Shown here: positions 1-8,679 of the stretch, in pieces | How positions within the stretch are numbered: the stretch's first letter is position 1 | How the letters are laid out: the number at the start of each line of letters is the position of its first letter | Assembly: GCA_965116765.1 (NCBI GenBank) | Contig: OZ220718.1 | Coordinates: 4,898,001-4,962,000 of the forward strand | From: JAJEEA01 sp965116765 | GTDB lineage: Bacteria; Acidobacteriota; Vicinamibacteria; Vicinamibacterales; UBA8438 | DNA: 64,000 nt | Reading direction: 5' to 3' | Program-made: the position numbers and the translations under genes | The notes under the pieces: generated by a model | The model's database searches: none | Told to the model about the DNA's origin: nothing | Seen by the model: the letters and a program-made list of their open reading frames with translations, nothing else

Positions 1-93
1 CCGCTTGCGTTCCTCGCATTGGCCGTCGGTCGAAGAGGGTGACGCCCATTGCCATGGAAGAGGGTCGGTGGTCGGTAGTCGTGGACGCAGTCG

Positions 94-1323
94 GTGCCAG
101 CTCTGCGGTTGATTAGCCAAGGGGAGGCGCGGTTGCCGATTCCAGGTGTTCTCGACGGGATGCGGGTGCTCGACTTCGGCCGCTACATCGCGGGGCCGTT
201 CTGCGCGGCCCTGCTCGCGGACCTCGGGGCCGACGTGGTGCGGGTCGAGAAGGTCCGCGGCGGGGAGGACCGCTTCCTCGTGCCCCTGACCCCGGCCGGC
301 GACGGGGCCCTCTTCATGCAGGTCAACCGCAACAAGCGGGGCATGACCCTGAACCCGCTGAAGCCGGAGGGGCGCGCGGTGCTGCGCCGGCTCGTCGAGG
401 GGGCGGACGTGGTCGTCGCCAATCTGCCCGACCCCGCCCTGCGGGCGCTCGGGCTCGACCACGCGTCGCTCGCGGCCGTCAACCCCCGCATCGTCCTGGC
501 CAGCGTGTCGGCGTTCGGGGCGGGGGGGCCGTACTCGGACAAGGTCGGCTTCGACGGCGTCGGCCAGGCGATGTCGGGGTCGATGTACCTGTCGGGGCAG
601 CCGGGCCAGCCCACCAAGAGCTACGTGCCGTGGGTCGACTTCGCGACCGCGCTCGCGGCCGCGGTCGGCACCCTCGCCGCGCTCATGGCGCGCGAGCGGA
701 CCGGCCGCGGCCAGGAAGTGCGGGGGTCCCTGCTCGGGACGGCGCTCACCGTCGCCAACGCGGCGCTCATCGAGCAGGCGGTGCACGCGCCCGACCGGGT
801 CGCCACGCTGAACCGGAGCCAGGTGTCGGCGCCGTCCGACACCCACCGCACGCGCGACGGCTGGATTCTCGTGCAGACCATCGGCCAGCCCCTGTTCGAG
901 AAGTGGGCGGCCCTGGTGGGCGTGCCGGAATGGGTGGACGACCCCCGCTTCCGCGACGACATGGCGCGCGGCGACCACGGCGAGGTCATCAGCGGCCGGA
1001 TGGCCGAGTGGTGCGCCGGGCGGACGACGGCGGAGGCGCTGGCCGCGCTCGAGGAGGCCCGCATTCCCGCCGGCCCGGTGCTGTCGCCGCAGCAGACCCT
1101 CGACGACCCTCACGTGGCGGCGGTCGGATTGCTCAAGGCGCTGCAGTTTCCGGGCGCCCCGGCCCCGGTCCCGGTCGCCGACACGCCGTTCTCGCTCTCC
1201 GCGGGAGCGCCCGGCATCCACAAGCGGGCGCCGGCCCTCGGCGAGCACACCGACGAGATTCTCGGCGGGCTCGGGTACTCCGCTGCCGAGGTCGCGGCCC
1301 TTCGCGCCGATCGGGTGGTGTAG
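94..1323 (+). CDS. CaiB/BaiF family III CoA-transferase
   Basis: Moves CoA between carboxylic acids through an aspartyl-CoA intermediate. The protein (up to 409 aa) has the family opening GMRVLDFGRYIAGPFCAALL and the LLADLGADVVRVEK segment. The probable catalytic Asp lies in the GFDGVGQAMSG motif, equivalent to the YDLLVQAEAG motif of the second family III enzyme at 34414. The C-terminus ends with the usual GEHTDEILGGLGY signature. The first possible start is GTG at 94. TTG at 133 gives an N-terminus much closer to the family (LPIPGVLDGMRVLDF) and may be the true start. The substrate cannot be read from the sequence. It stands alone, with no clear operon partner downstream. The family assignment is certain, the acid specificity unknown. 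Confidence 0.9.
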   Translation: MPALRLISQGEARLPIPGVLDGMRVLDFGRYIAGPFCAALLADLGADVVRVEKVRGGEDRFLVPLTPAGDGALFMQVNRNKRGMTLNPLKPEGRAVLRRLVEGADVVVANLPDPALRALGLDHASLAAVNPRIVLASVSAFGAGGPYSDKVGFDGVGQAMSGSMYLSGQPGQPTKSYVPWVDFATALAAAVGTLAALMARERTGRGQEVRGSLLGTALTVANAALIEQAVHAPDRVATLNRSQVSAPSDTHRTRDGWILVQTIGQPLFEKWAALVGVPEWVDDPRFRDDMARGDHGEVISGRMAEWCAGRTTAEALAALEEARIPAGPVLSPQQTLDDPHVAAVGLLKALQFPGAPAPVPVADTPFSLSAGAPGIHKRAPALGEHTDEILGGLGYSAAEVAALRADRVV

Positions 1324-1470
1324 CCGCCCGGGAGCCGTGGTGAGACCCCGCGTTGCATCGCCTCGGTCTCTTCGAACGCGCCGCAGTTCGGGCTGTGCAC
1401 GCGCGCCGTTTTCTGGCAGCATGGAGGCGGTTGCGGCGGGCGGCATCCCAGTCACACGGAGGATGAAACC

Positions 1471-2127
1471 ATGCGCCTCTTGCGAGTCGTTCCGGCCGCA
1501 CTGATCCTGTGCGGCCCCGGGCCGGCGTTCGCCCAGGGCTGGGCCGAGTACGCCAGCCCGGCGGACTTCTTCAGCGTCAATTTCCCCGGCGAACCGACGG
1601 TGGAAGAGGTCGCCTACACCTCGGAATACGAGGCCGAGCTTCCGGCCCGCGTGCACGCCTGGGAGGACGGCGCGGCCCGCTACTCGGTGACCGTGGTCGA
1701 CTACTCCGAGGCCGAGCTCATCCACACCGAGCGCGCGAAGAGCTGTCCGCCCGATGCGCACACCGGCTGCTCGGGCGCGGCGTACACCGGCGTCGGGTCG
1801 TGGATCGTCGACGTCCGCGGCGCCATGGACTACGCGACGTGGGGCTTCCTCGGGCGGGACACGACGCCGACGTTCTTCGGCTGGAACTTCGTGGACCTCG
1901 TCGAGGGCCGGCACCTCCAGCTCACCAACGCGGACGGCTCCAGGACGTTCGCGGCCATCTACATGCACGAGGACCGGCTCTACGTCCTCGAGGCGACGGC
2001 GCCCCCGGGCCGGTTCGGTCCCGAGCTGTTCCAGCAGTCGCTGCGGTTCCTCGACGCCGACGGCAATCCGCTCCGCTACGAGCGCGTCTACGTCAACGGC
2101 TTTCCGCCGCCTCCGAGAGTCAGATGA
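1471..2127 (+). CDS. Secreted protein of unknown function
   Basis: A 218-aa protein with a clear Sec signal peptide: MRLLRVVPAALILC followed by a hydrophobic stretch and a likely cleavage after AFAQ near residue 22. The mature part opens with SPADFFSVNFPGEP, a pattern I know from small exported acidobacterial proteins, and later has ARYSVTVVDY. I recognise no catalytic motif. Three cysteines are present in the whole chain, two of them close together (SCPPDAHTGCSG) and possibly disulfide-bonded. A good Shine-Dalgarno (ggagg) sits about 10 bases before the ATG. The stop codon is followed by a dispersed repeat and a DUF6152 gene on the same strand. Confidence 0.75.
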   Translation: MRLLRVVPAALILCGPGPAFAQGWAEYASPADFFSVNFPGEPTVEEVAYTSEYEAELPARVHAWEDGAARYSVTVVDYSEAELIHTERAKSCPPDAHTGCSGAAYTGVGSWIVDVRGAMDYATWGFLGRDTTPTFFGWNFVDLVEGRHLQLTNADGSRTFAAIYMHEDRLYVLEATAPPGRFGPELFQQSLRFLDADGNPLRYERVYVNGFPPPPRVR

Positions 2128-2189
2128 TGCCTTTCAGCACCTCGACCAGGATATCGACCCCCGCGACACGGTCGGCCCGCGGCGTACGC

Positions 2190-2291
2190 GAGCGCCTTTG
2201 CCTGGCCCGGAGAGCTTCGCCCGCGGCTCCGCTCGCCGCCCAACCAACCTTGTCAGGAGTCTGCACCGTTCTACGGCTCAGCCTCCTGGGG
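2190..2291 (-). repeat. Dispersed hairpin-tail repeat, copy 1 (reverse)
   Basis: Tail part (2190-2253) then hairpin part (about 2254-2289, arms starting CAGGAGTCTGCACCGT, second arm mismatched). This copy lies between two + genes and appears to supply the N-terminus of the downstream DUF6152 reading frame. It is one of two copies whose hairpin is not directly behind a stop codon on its own strand. Confidence 0.75.
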
Positions 2292-2663
2292 CTGCTCTGC
2301 GCGATCGTCCTCGCCCTCCCGGGCGCGGCCCATCATTCCCACGGCAACTACGAGCTCACCGACTTCACGCACCTCGAGGGGACGGTCCGGGAGGTGCACC
2401 TCATCAACCCGCACTCCTGGATCTTCCTCGAGGTCCCCGGCGAAGGGGATGGCGCCGCCCCCACCCTGTGGGCCATGGAGGCCACGACCCCCCGGGGGCT
2501 CCTCCAGAACGGCATCGAGCGCGACGACGTCCTGCCGGGCGACCTCATCCGCGTGCGCTGCCACCGTCTCAGGGACGGCTCGGACGGATGCCTGCTCGGT
2601 TTCGTGACGCCGCTGCACGGCGACCCCGAGCGGGGGCACGGCATCGAGAAGGAGTGGGACTAG
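2250..2663 (+). CDS. DUF6152 family exported protein
   Basis: The mature chain AHHSHGNYELTDFTHLEGTV, then INPHSWIFLEV, WAMEATTPRGLLQNGI and PGDLIRVRC, is the DUF6152 pattern: small periplasmic proteins of unknown function, common in Acidobacteria and Proteobacteria, starting with an AHHS mature N-terminus. The start is uncertain. TTG at 2250 gives a plausible signal peptide (MSGVCTVLRLSLLGLLCAIV, cleavage before HHS). An ATG at 2124 is also in frame but would add a basic, repeat-derived leader. With TTG the N-terminal residues are encoded by the dispersed repeat, so the repeat may have replaced the original start. A strong hairpin follows five bases after the stop. Confidence 0.7.
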   Translation: MSGVCTVLRLSLLGLLCAIVLALPGAAHHSHGNYELTDFTHLEGTVREVHLINPHSWIFLEVPGEGDGAAPTLWAMEATTPRGLLQNGIERDDVLPGDLIRVRCHRLRDGSDGCLLGFVTPLHGDPERGHGIEKEWD

Positions 2664-2668
2664 GGACG

Positions 2669-2699
2669 AGGGGCCTGCGCCAGAGCGGCGCAGGCCCCT
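2669..2699 (+). terminator. Hairpin terminator, diverged repeat copy 2
   Basis: Perfect 13-bp arms AGGGGCCTGCGCC and GGCGCAGGCCCCT with a 5-base loop, beginning six bases after the DUF6152 stop. There is no T-run after it. The following GGTTGGTGGCCGG matches the tail of the dispersed repeat, so this terminator is probably a diverged repeat copy. Confidence 0.65.
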
Positions 2700-2742
2700 G
2701 AGGTCGGTTGGTGGCCGGCGGGAGCACGGGTGGTGGTGGAGC

Positions 2743-2822
2743 CAGGAGTCTGCGCCGCGGAACGGCGCGGACTCCTGAAAGGGTTGGTCGGGCGAGGCGG
2801 AGCCGCAGGGCGACGACGGGTC
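2743..2822 (+). repeat. Dispersed hairpin-tail repeat, copy 3
   Basis: Hairpin 2743-2777 (arms CAGGAGTCTGCGCCG and CGGCGCGGACTCCTG), then the tail with GGGTTGGTCGGGCG and GGAGCCGCAGGGCGACGA. It lies in the convergent gap between the DUF6152 gene and the minus-strand gene ending at 2904, directly followed by copy 4. Confidence 0.85.
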
Positions 2823-2905
2823 TAGGAGTCTGCGCCGTAGAACGGTGCAGACTCCTAGCAGGGTTGGTTGGGCGCCCAGCGGAGCCGAAGGCGACGACGG
2901 GGGCT
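2823..2905 (+). repeat. Dispersed hairpin-tail repeat, copy 4 (near-consensus)
   Basis: Hairpin 2823-2857 with arms TAGGAGTCTGCGCCGT and ACGGTGCAGACTCCTA around a short AGA loop, then the tail CAGGGTTGGTTGGGCG with GGAGCCGAAGGCGACGACGG. It is in tandem with copy 3. The tail reaches the stop codon of the minus-strand gene at 2904. Confidence 0.88.
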
Positions 2906-4262
2906 AGCGCGGCGTGGCGGTGCCGGCGGATCCGCCCCCGCCGCCCGACGTATAGCCGCCCGCACCGACGGATCCGCCCCCGCTCGATCCGCCCCCGCCG
3001 CCCGACGAGCCTCCTCCGCTCGATCCGCCGCCGCCGAAGACCCCGCCCCCGCCAGATCCCCGCGGCTGGGCGCGGCGACCCCCGCTGTCCTGCCGCGTGG
3101 CGACCCGGGTGTAGCCGTATCCCGGGGAGATCCGCCCTTCGCCCAAGTCGGGCGGGTCCGTGCTGATCGATCCCGGCACGCCGTAGTAGCCCGGATCCAG
3201 GTAGTAGTAGTCGCCCCAACCGTACAGGGAGCGATAGGGGGACCACCCGTAGTAGTAGCCGAACGGCGCCGCGTAGTACGGATACCAGTTGTCGTAGCCG
3301 TAGCCGCCCCAACTGCCCAGGAAACCGCCGCCGCCGCCGCCCCCGCCGCCGGTCGCCGCGCGGCGCACCTCGAAGTCGTCCGGGAACGAGAGCGCCACCA
3401 GCATGTCGGTGATGTTCCCCGGCACGCCCCCGTCGTCGAGCCGGATCAGGGTGCGTCCGTCGAGATCGAACCACGTCTCGGTCTCCACCAGCAGCGCTTC
3501 GAGCACCGGGGCCTCGAGGGCGGCGGCGGCCTCGATGACCGCGGCGATGGACAGGTCGGCGTCGCCGGTCCGGATCGCCGCCGCCCGCGCCCGCGCCAGC
3601 AGGTCGGCGGTGAGGGTCGGGCCGGCCGCGCTCAGGGTCGTGACGTCGCCCGTGCGGCGGTAGCGTCTGACGGTGACCGCGGCCCGCTCTCCGGCCTCCA
3701 CCATCTCGAGCGCGAGCCAGGTCCTGGCGTCTGCCATCAGTCCGACCCCGGACAGCCGGCGGCCGTCGTCTCGCGCGTTGCAGGTGAGCTCCGCCCGCGT
3801 GTACAGGCGCGCGCCGTCATCCGACCACGTGATGCGCCGGTCGGCCGCGGCATTCGGTCTGGTCCACGGTGTGCTCCAACCCGTCGGCCGAGAGGGTCTC
3901 CACCAGCACCTGCTCGCCGTCGGCCAGCGTCGTCACCACGACGTCGGTGACGGGGGCCGGCGGCGCGGCCGGGGTCACGCACACCAGCACGCTGTCCGCG
4001 AACGCGGCGAGGTCGCTCGCCGCTTCCGGCAGGCGCCGGCCTCCTCGAGGAGCTGCCAGCAGCCGATCCACGGCAGCCAGCGCTGATCCACGGCAGGCGC
4101 CGCCGGCTCGCCGAGCGGCGACGGCTGGGCCTGGGACGCGCCGGGCACGACGGCCGCCCCGACAATCAGGGCGACGAGGAGCCCCGCGGTCCACGGGGCC
4201 CTCCGGCCGACCGGGCCGGCAGCTTCGGAAGAACGACTCCCGATGGCGATTGGCATGGTCAT
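2904..4262 (-). CDS. Secreted Gly/Tyr-rich surface protein, two frameshifts
   Basis: One gene split over three frames. It starts at ATG 4262 with a signal peptide (AGLLVALIVGAAVVPGASQA) and WLPWIGCWQLLEE. Near 4036-4045 the frame changes to LPEAASDLAAFADSVLVCV and TTLADGEQVLVETLSADG. Near 3848-3860 it changes again to RRITWSDDGARLYTRAELTC and LMADARTWLALEMVE. The last third is intact: a globular part to about 3365, then a Gly- and Tyr-rich tail (YYYGWSPYRSLYGWGDYYYL) and a Gly/Ser-rich end. The two sides of each break join into sensible protein, which argues for single-base indels. Probably an exported or cell-surface protein; no enzyme motif is visible. The tail is low complexity and may be a flexible spacer. 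Confidence 0.65.
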
Positions 4263-4321
4263 TTCTCACCTCGACGGTTATGGGTGCTCCTCGTCGCATT
4301 CAGTCGCGCGCGGGCGACTCG

Positions 4322-4432
4322 CTCCCGCGGGTGCACTCGGCCCGCCCGTCGCAGCCTTCGGCTCCGCCGGGCGGTCCAGCCCAACCCTCCAGGAGTCCGC
4401 GCCGCTCTACGGCGGACTCCCCAAGGCAGACT
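4322..4432 (-). repeat. Dispersed hairpin-tail repeat, copy 5 (reverse)
   Basis: Hairpin about 4390-4422 (CAGGAGTCCGCGCCG against CGGCGGACTCC), tail 4330-4389 containing GCCTTCGGCTCCGCCGGGCG and CCCAACC. In minus-strand sense the hairpin comes first, right behind the stop of the outer-membrane gene at 4467. Confidence 0.8.
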
Positions 4433-4466
4433 ACCGGGAGCCCATGGACCCTCACCACTGGCTCTC

Positions 4467-5359
4467 CTAGAACACGAACTCGATGCCGCCGGTCATGTGC
4501 AGCCCGCCCAGGTCGATGTCGCCGAAGTCGAAGGAGGAGTTCGCCACCGGCTGCGACCAGACCCTGCGCGCCTCGGCGACCGCGAAGATCCGTCGGCTGA
4601 GCCTCACGCTGATCCCGGCGGCGACGTGGCGGGTGAGCGCCTTTCCCTCCGACCGCAGCCGGTCATTCCAGATCGACAGATCGATGTAGTCGACGAAGTC
4701 ACCGAACTGCTCGAGCCGATACCACCTCACGCCGAGGCCGCCGCCGACATGGACGGCCAGGGTGCTCGGCACCCACGCCAGTCGCCCGATGGGGCGTCCC
4801 CGGGGAACCACCCAGTACCGCACGCCGGCGTTCAGCGGTATCTGCCACACCTGGGTCGACTGAGCGATCGGCCGGCCGTTGTTCGTCCATTCCTTGTATT
4901 CCGAGCGCGCGACGGTGTCGGACGGCGTGACGTCGAACACGAGGTCGACCCGGGGGTGACCGAGTAGCCCGCGGCGATACGGAAGAGTGCCGTGTCGTAG
5001 GCCCGCTTCGAGATGGGGATGAACTCGCCCTGGTCATCGACTCCGCTGATCAGGAAGCCGCGGAACCAGTCGAAGACGCCGCCGCTGGTGGCCCGGAGCC
5101 AGCCGGCGGAGAACCCGGCGAAGCCTCGCGGCTGCCCGAACAGGAAATCGGGCCGGCTTCGGCCCGACGGGGGCTGTGCGGCGGCGAACGGCTCGGCCTC
5201 CGGCCCGGCCGCGGCGAACGCGGCCCCGCCCGGCGTCCCGACATCGGGCACGGACGGCTGGGCGCCTGCCATCGGCGCCGCGACCGCGAGGCAGGCCGCA
5301 AGCACGAACCGGACGGCGGGTGTCGGTGCGATCATCTTGCTGAGCATCGGCTGGACCAT
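4467..5359 (-). CDS. Predicted outer-membrane beta-barrel protein, one frameshift
   Basis: Starts at 5359 with a signal peptide (AVRFVLAACLAVAAPMAGAQ). The chain reads to FRIAAGYSVTP, then shifts frame at the G run 4952-4956 and continues DLVFDVTPSDTVARSEYKEW to the stop. The C-terminal half shows alternating beta-strand patterns (VRYWVVPRGRPIG, AAGISVRLSRRIFAVAEARR) and ends GGLHMTGGIEFVF with a terminal Phe, as barrels recognised by the BAM complex do. About 297 aa when joined. Function unknown; a small porin-like or surface-display barrel is the best reading. It lies between the TonB receptor and the previous surface protein, all on the minus strand. Confidence 0.65.
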
Positions 5360-5436
5360 CCTCGACGTCGCGATCGGCGAATGCTCCAGCCTGCTTCTGC
5401 ACCAATCGTACCACCGCGGAACCCAGGGTCAAGACC

Positions 5437-5477
5437 GCGAGAGGCATCGCGGCTTCGGGACGGGCGATGCCTCTCGC
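5437..5477 (-). terminator. Perfect 14-bp inverted repeat behind the TonB receptor gene
   Basis: Arms GCGAGAGGCATCGC (5437-5450) and GCGATGCCTCTCGC (5464-5477) with a 13-base loop. It sits in the 283-bp gap between two minus-strand genes, downstream of the receptor stop at 5643 and upstream of the barrel gene. No U-run follows, so it may be a terminator or an mRNA-stability hairpin. The rest of the gap shows nothing convincing. Confidence 0.5.
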
Positions 5478-5642
5478 CACGAGCCTCGTACGCGCCATCT
5501 CGGCAGCCGGCGGCCGCAGGAGGCGGTGGCGAACCTGCAAGGCCTCCTCGTCGATCACGGGCGGCTCGTCTCGTCACCGGTTCCCGATTGTCCCCCGGCG
5601 GTGACAGGCCTGTCCGTTGCAGCGGTCAGGGCACGTCCCTCG

Positions 5643-8444
5643 TCAGAAGTCGACCTCCATCGACAGCCTCACCGTCCGGCCGCTCAGGTAGCCGGTGGGC
5701 CGGCCGAAGAGCGGAGACGAGAGCACGCCGCTGTAGCCGCGAATCCGGCTCGTGTTGAGCACGTTGTAGAAGCGGGCCTGGAAGCGCACCAGCCGGTCGG
5801 TCTCCGGCGTCCGGATCTCCTTGGTGAACGTCATGTCCAGATCGACCCGGCCCGGCCCCGTCTCCGAGTTGCGAGGCATCCCGGGGGGCGGTCGCGGCTC
5901 GACTGGTCGCCGTTGAGGTCGCGCCCGCTACGGATGCTGTAGGGCCGGCCGGCGTCGGCGCGGAGGTTGAAGTTGAAGTTCGTCCCCGCGTAAGTGGCGT
6001 GGGCCAGCGCCCTCAGGATGGGATGGCTCACGCCGACCTCGCGGGGCAGGCGGATGCGGATCTGCGACGAGACCCGGTGCTCGCGGCGGGCGAGGCCCCA
6101 TTCCGGGACCCAGGGGTTGTTGAAGTCGTTGTCGTCCCAGCCCGAGCGGTGGCTGTAGTACAGGCTGCCGGACAGGCCGACGCCCAGCACCTCGACGCGC
6201 CGCCGCCGCTGCAGGCGGACCCGGAGGCGGCGGCCGGTGGAGCGCCCCGTCGACTCGATCTGGTTGATGTTGCCCACGACCGGATAGAAGGGCCGCATGC
6301 GGTCGACGATGTCCAGCCGCGCGTCGCGGGGCAGGGCGAGGATCGCGTCGGGCAGCGGCGTGCCCGGAAACGGGGCGTTGACGTTCCGCGTGCGCTGCTG
6401 GCGGTACCCGTGGCTCGTGCGGTAGGACACCGACAGCCGCAGGCCGCCGGGAAGCTGCTGGGTGACGCTGACCTGCGGATTGACGCTGTACGGCGACCGG
6501 TAGTCGGGGTCCATCCGGTGGAGCGACGTGCGGGTCTCGTCGACCGTGACGTGGCCGGCCGCGAACGGGTCCGGGAACGACGGGGCCGAGATGGTGAGCT
6601 GCTTCTGGTAACGCGACCCGTCGTTGCGGATGAGCCGCACGTAGTCGCGGAAGTCCTGGAAGCTCACCCGCGAGCCGGCGCTGACGATGGTGTCGTCGAA
6701 CAGCCGGTACTGGACGTTGACGGTCGGGTTCAGCCGCAGGTAGTCGACCGAGTGGTTGGTCGCCTCGTACCGCAGCCCCAGCCGCAGGCTCGCCCGCTCG
6801 CCGAACCCCCGGTCGGCCTGGATGAAGCTCTCGACCGCGGCCTCGGCGATGTCCAGCTCGCCGTTGCCCGACGTCTGGGTGAACGTGGCCGGCGCGCCGG
6901 TTATCTCGACCGCCTCGCCGCGGCCGTTCACGTAGGTCGGGGCGGCGCCGCGGGCCCGCGCGTCGTCGACGATTCGCCGGGTCGGCTCGCAGTTCACCCC
7001 GGAGAGCCCCGTCGCGAGGCAGTAGTCGTGCAGGCTCGCGAAGTCGAAGGTGCCGTTGTAGTTGTCCTCCGACAGGCTGTAGCGCCGCGTGTACCGCGCC
7101 TCGAGGCCGGCCTGCAGGCTCCAGCCGCGGCGCTCCCAGCGCACGCGGTCCTCGATCTGGATGCGGGTGTTCTCGCCGAGGTTCCGGCCCGTCCCGCCCC
7201 CGCGGTTGAAGGCGTCCGCGACGTCGACGGCCACGTCCCTCGGTGATCGGCGCCGTCCGCGACGAGTCGCGGCGCACCCGCACCCGCAGGTCGTTCACGA
7301 ACCGCTCGCTCAGCCTCCGCTCGGTGACCTGGAACGACCACCGGTCGTCGCGGCGGTTCGTGCTCCGCTCGGGCAGGGTGAAGCCGCCGACGCCGTTGTT
7401 CTCGGAACGGCGGCTCTCGTGGTCGAACCGGAGGCCGAGGGTGCGCCCGGGTGAGAGCGCAAGGTCTGCGTCCAGCTCCACCTCGCGCTGCCGCTGCGGC
7501 CGGACCACGCCGTCGAACCGGTCGCCGGCCGGCGTCACCGCGCGCAGCGAGTTGGCGGCGCGCTCCCGGGTGCCGGCCGAGGCCTCGACGTCGACGTCGA
7601 GGCGGCCGGGGATGACGGGGCCGCGCAGGTCGACGTCGAAGTCCCGCGTCTGGCGCGCGGGCTTCCCGGCCTCGCCCGGGGTGGTCGCGTCGAGCGACTC
7701 GTCGGAGAAGTCGAACCCCGCCGACCGCCGCCAGCGGCCGGTCCCCGGCCGCGTGATGATCTCGACGCGCGGCCCCTCGCCGCTGCCGTCGGCCCGGAGC
7801 GGCGTGGGGTCGATGATGATCTGGGCGATCTCGTCCGGCCGGGGCAGGCGTCCCTCGTCGAACCCGTCGATGATGAAGCCCGACACGTCGTCCGCGAGGT
7901 CGCCGGACGAGTCGGCGCCGGCGAGCAGCAGCAGGTAGAGGGTCAGGTCCTCCTCGTCGGTCGGCAGGCCCGCGAGGTCTTCCTCGGAGAGCATCGTCGC
8001 CGTCAGGCTGGCCAGCGGGTCGATGCCGAAGTCGTCGCCCGCGTCGACGTCGACGCTCTCCGACAGCGCCTCGAGCCCCAGCGTCACCGTCAGCGGCTCC
8101 AGGTCGAACGTCACGCGGAGGGGCCGGTCCACGGTCCGGAAGCCCGGGGCCGACACCCGGAGCCGATAGGCCCCGAGCGGCGCCTCGAACGTGAAGGCGC
8201 CCTGCCCGTCCGTCGTGGTATCCACGACGGGGTCCGCCTGCAGCTGCTGGAAGCCGACGGTGAGCGACCCGGCCTCGGGGAGCAGGTGCACGAAGACGCC
8301 GCGCATCGCCCCGCCGGTCTCGTCGACGACGGTGCCCGACACGCGGGCGTTCGTCTCCGCAAGCGGCTGGGCGACCCCCGGCGCGACGGCGCCGAGGGCA
8401 AGGGCGCCCGCCATTGTCAACGCCGCCGCCGTCGGCGTCGTCAT
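5643..8444 (-). CDS. TonB-dependent receptor, Oar-like, two frameshifts
   Basis: Outer-membrane receptor or transporter. Start ATG at 8444 with a signal peptide (TMAGALALGAVAPGVAQ). Next comes a carboxypeptidase-regulatory-like domain (VSGTVVDETGGAMRGVFVHL to about residue 115), a plug region and a long beta-barrel. The frame breaks at about 7236 (one extra G after TITEG-like ITEG, continuing DVAVDVADAFN) and at the G run 5883-5888, continuing MPRNSETGPGRVDLDMTF and ending SMEVDF with a terminal Phe. About 930 aa when joined, the usual Oar-type size. Both breaks look like single-base indels. Ligand unknown. It is divergent from the TPR gene at 8680, with a 235-bp shared upstream region. Confidence 0.85.
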
Positions 8445-8679
8445 GGTCTCTATCGTAAGGACGTTCGACGAGGGCGGATCGTGTACCCGTGGACCGCGGC
8501 CCGGGAAACGGCGGCGAATCGGACGGGGCCGACACTATAATGGGGCGTTGCGCGCACCGAGGCGGGAGTCCGTGCCGCGGGAACCGCCGGGTTTTTCTGG
8601 AGGTCGGCGAGGTCGGAAACGCAGCCGCAAGGCGACGGTTTCGCGCCCGGGCCCGACAGCCTCTTTACAGGAGCATCTC

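Noticed and set aside
5360..5642. Possible minus-strand small gene starting MIDEEALQVRHRLLRPPAAE
   Set aside because: No family resemblance, it overlaps the barrel gene out of frame, and a perfect inverted repeat runs through it.
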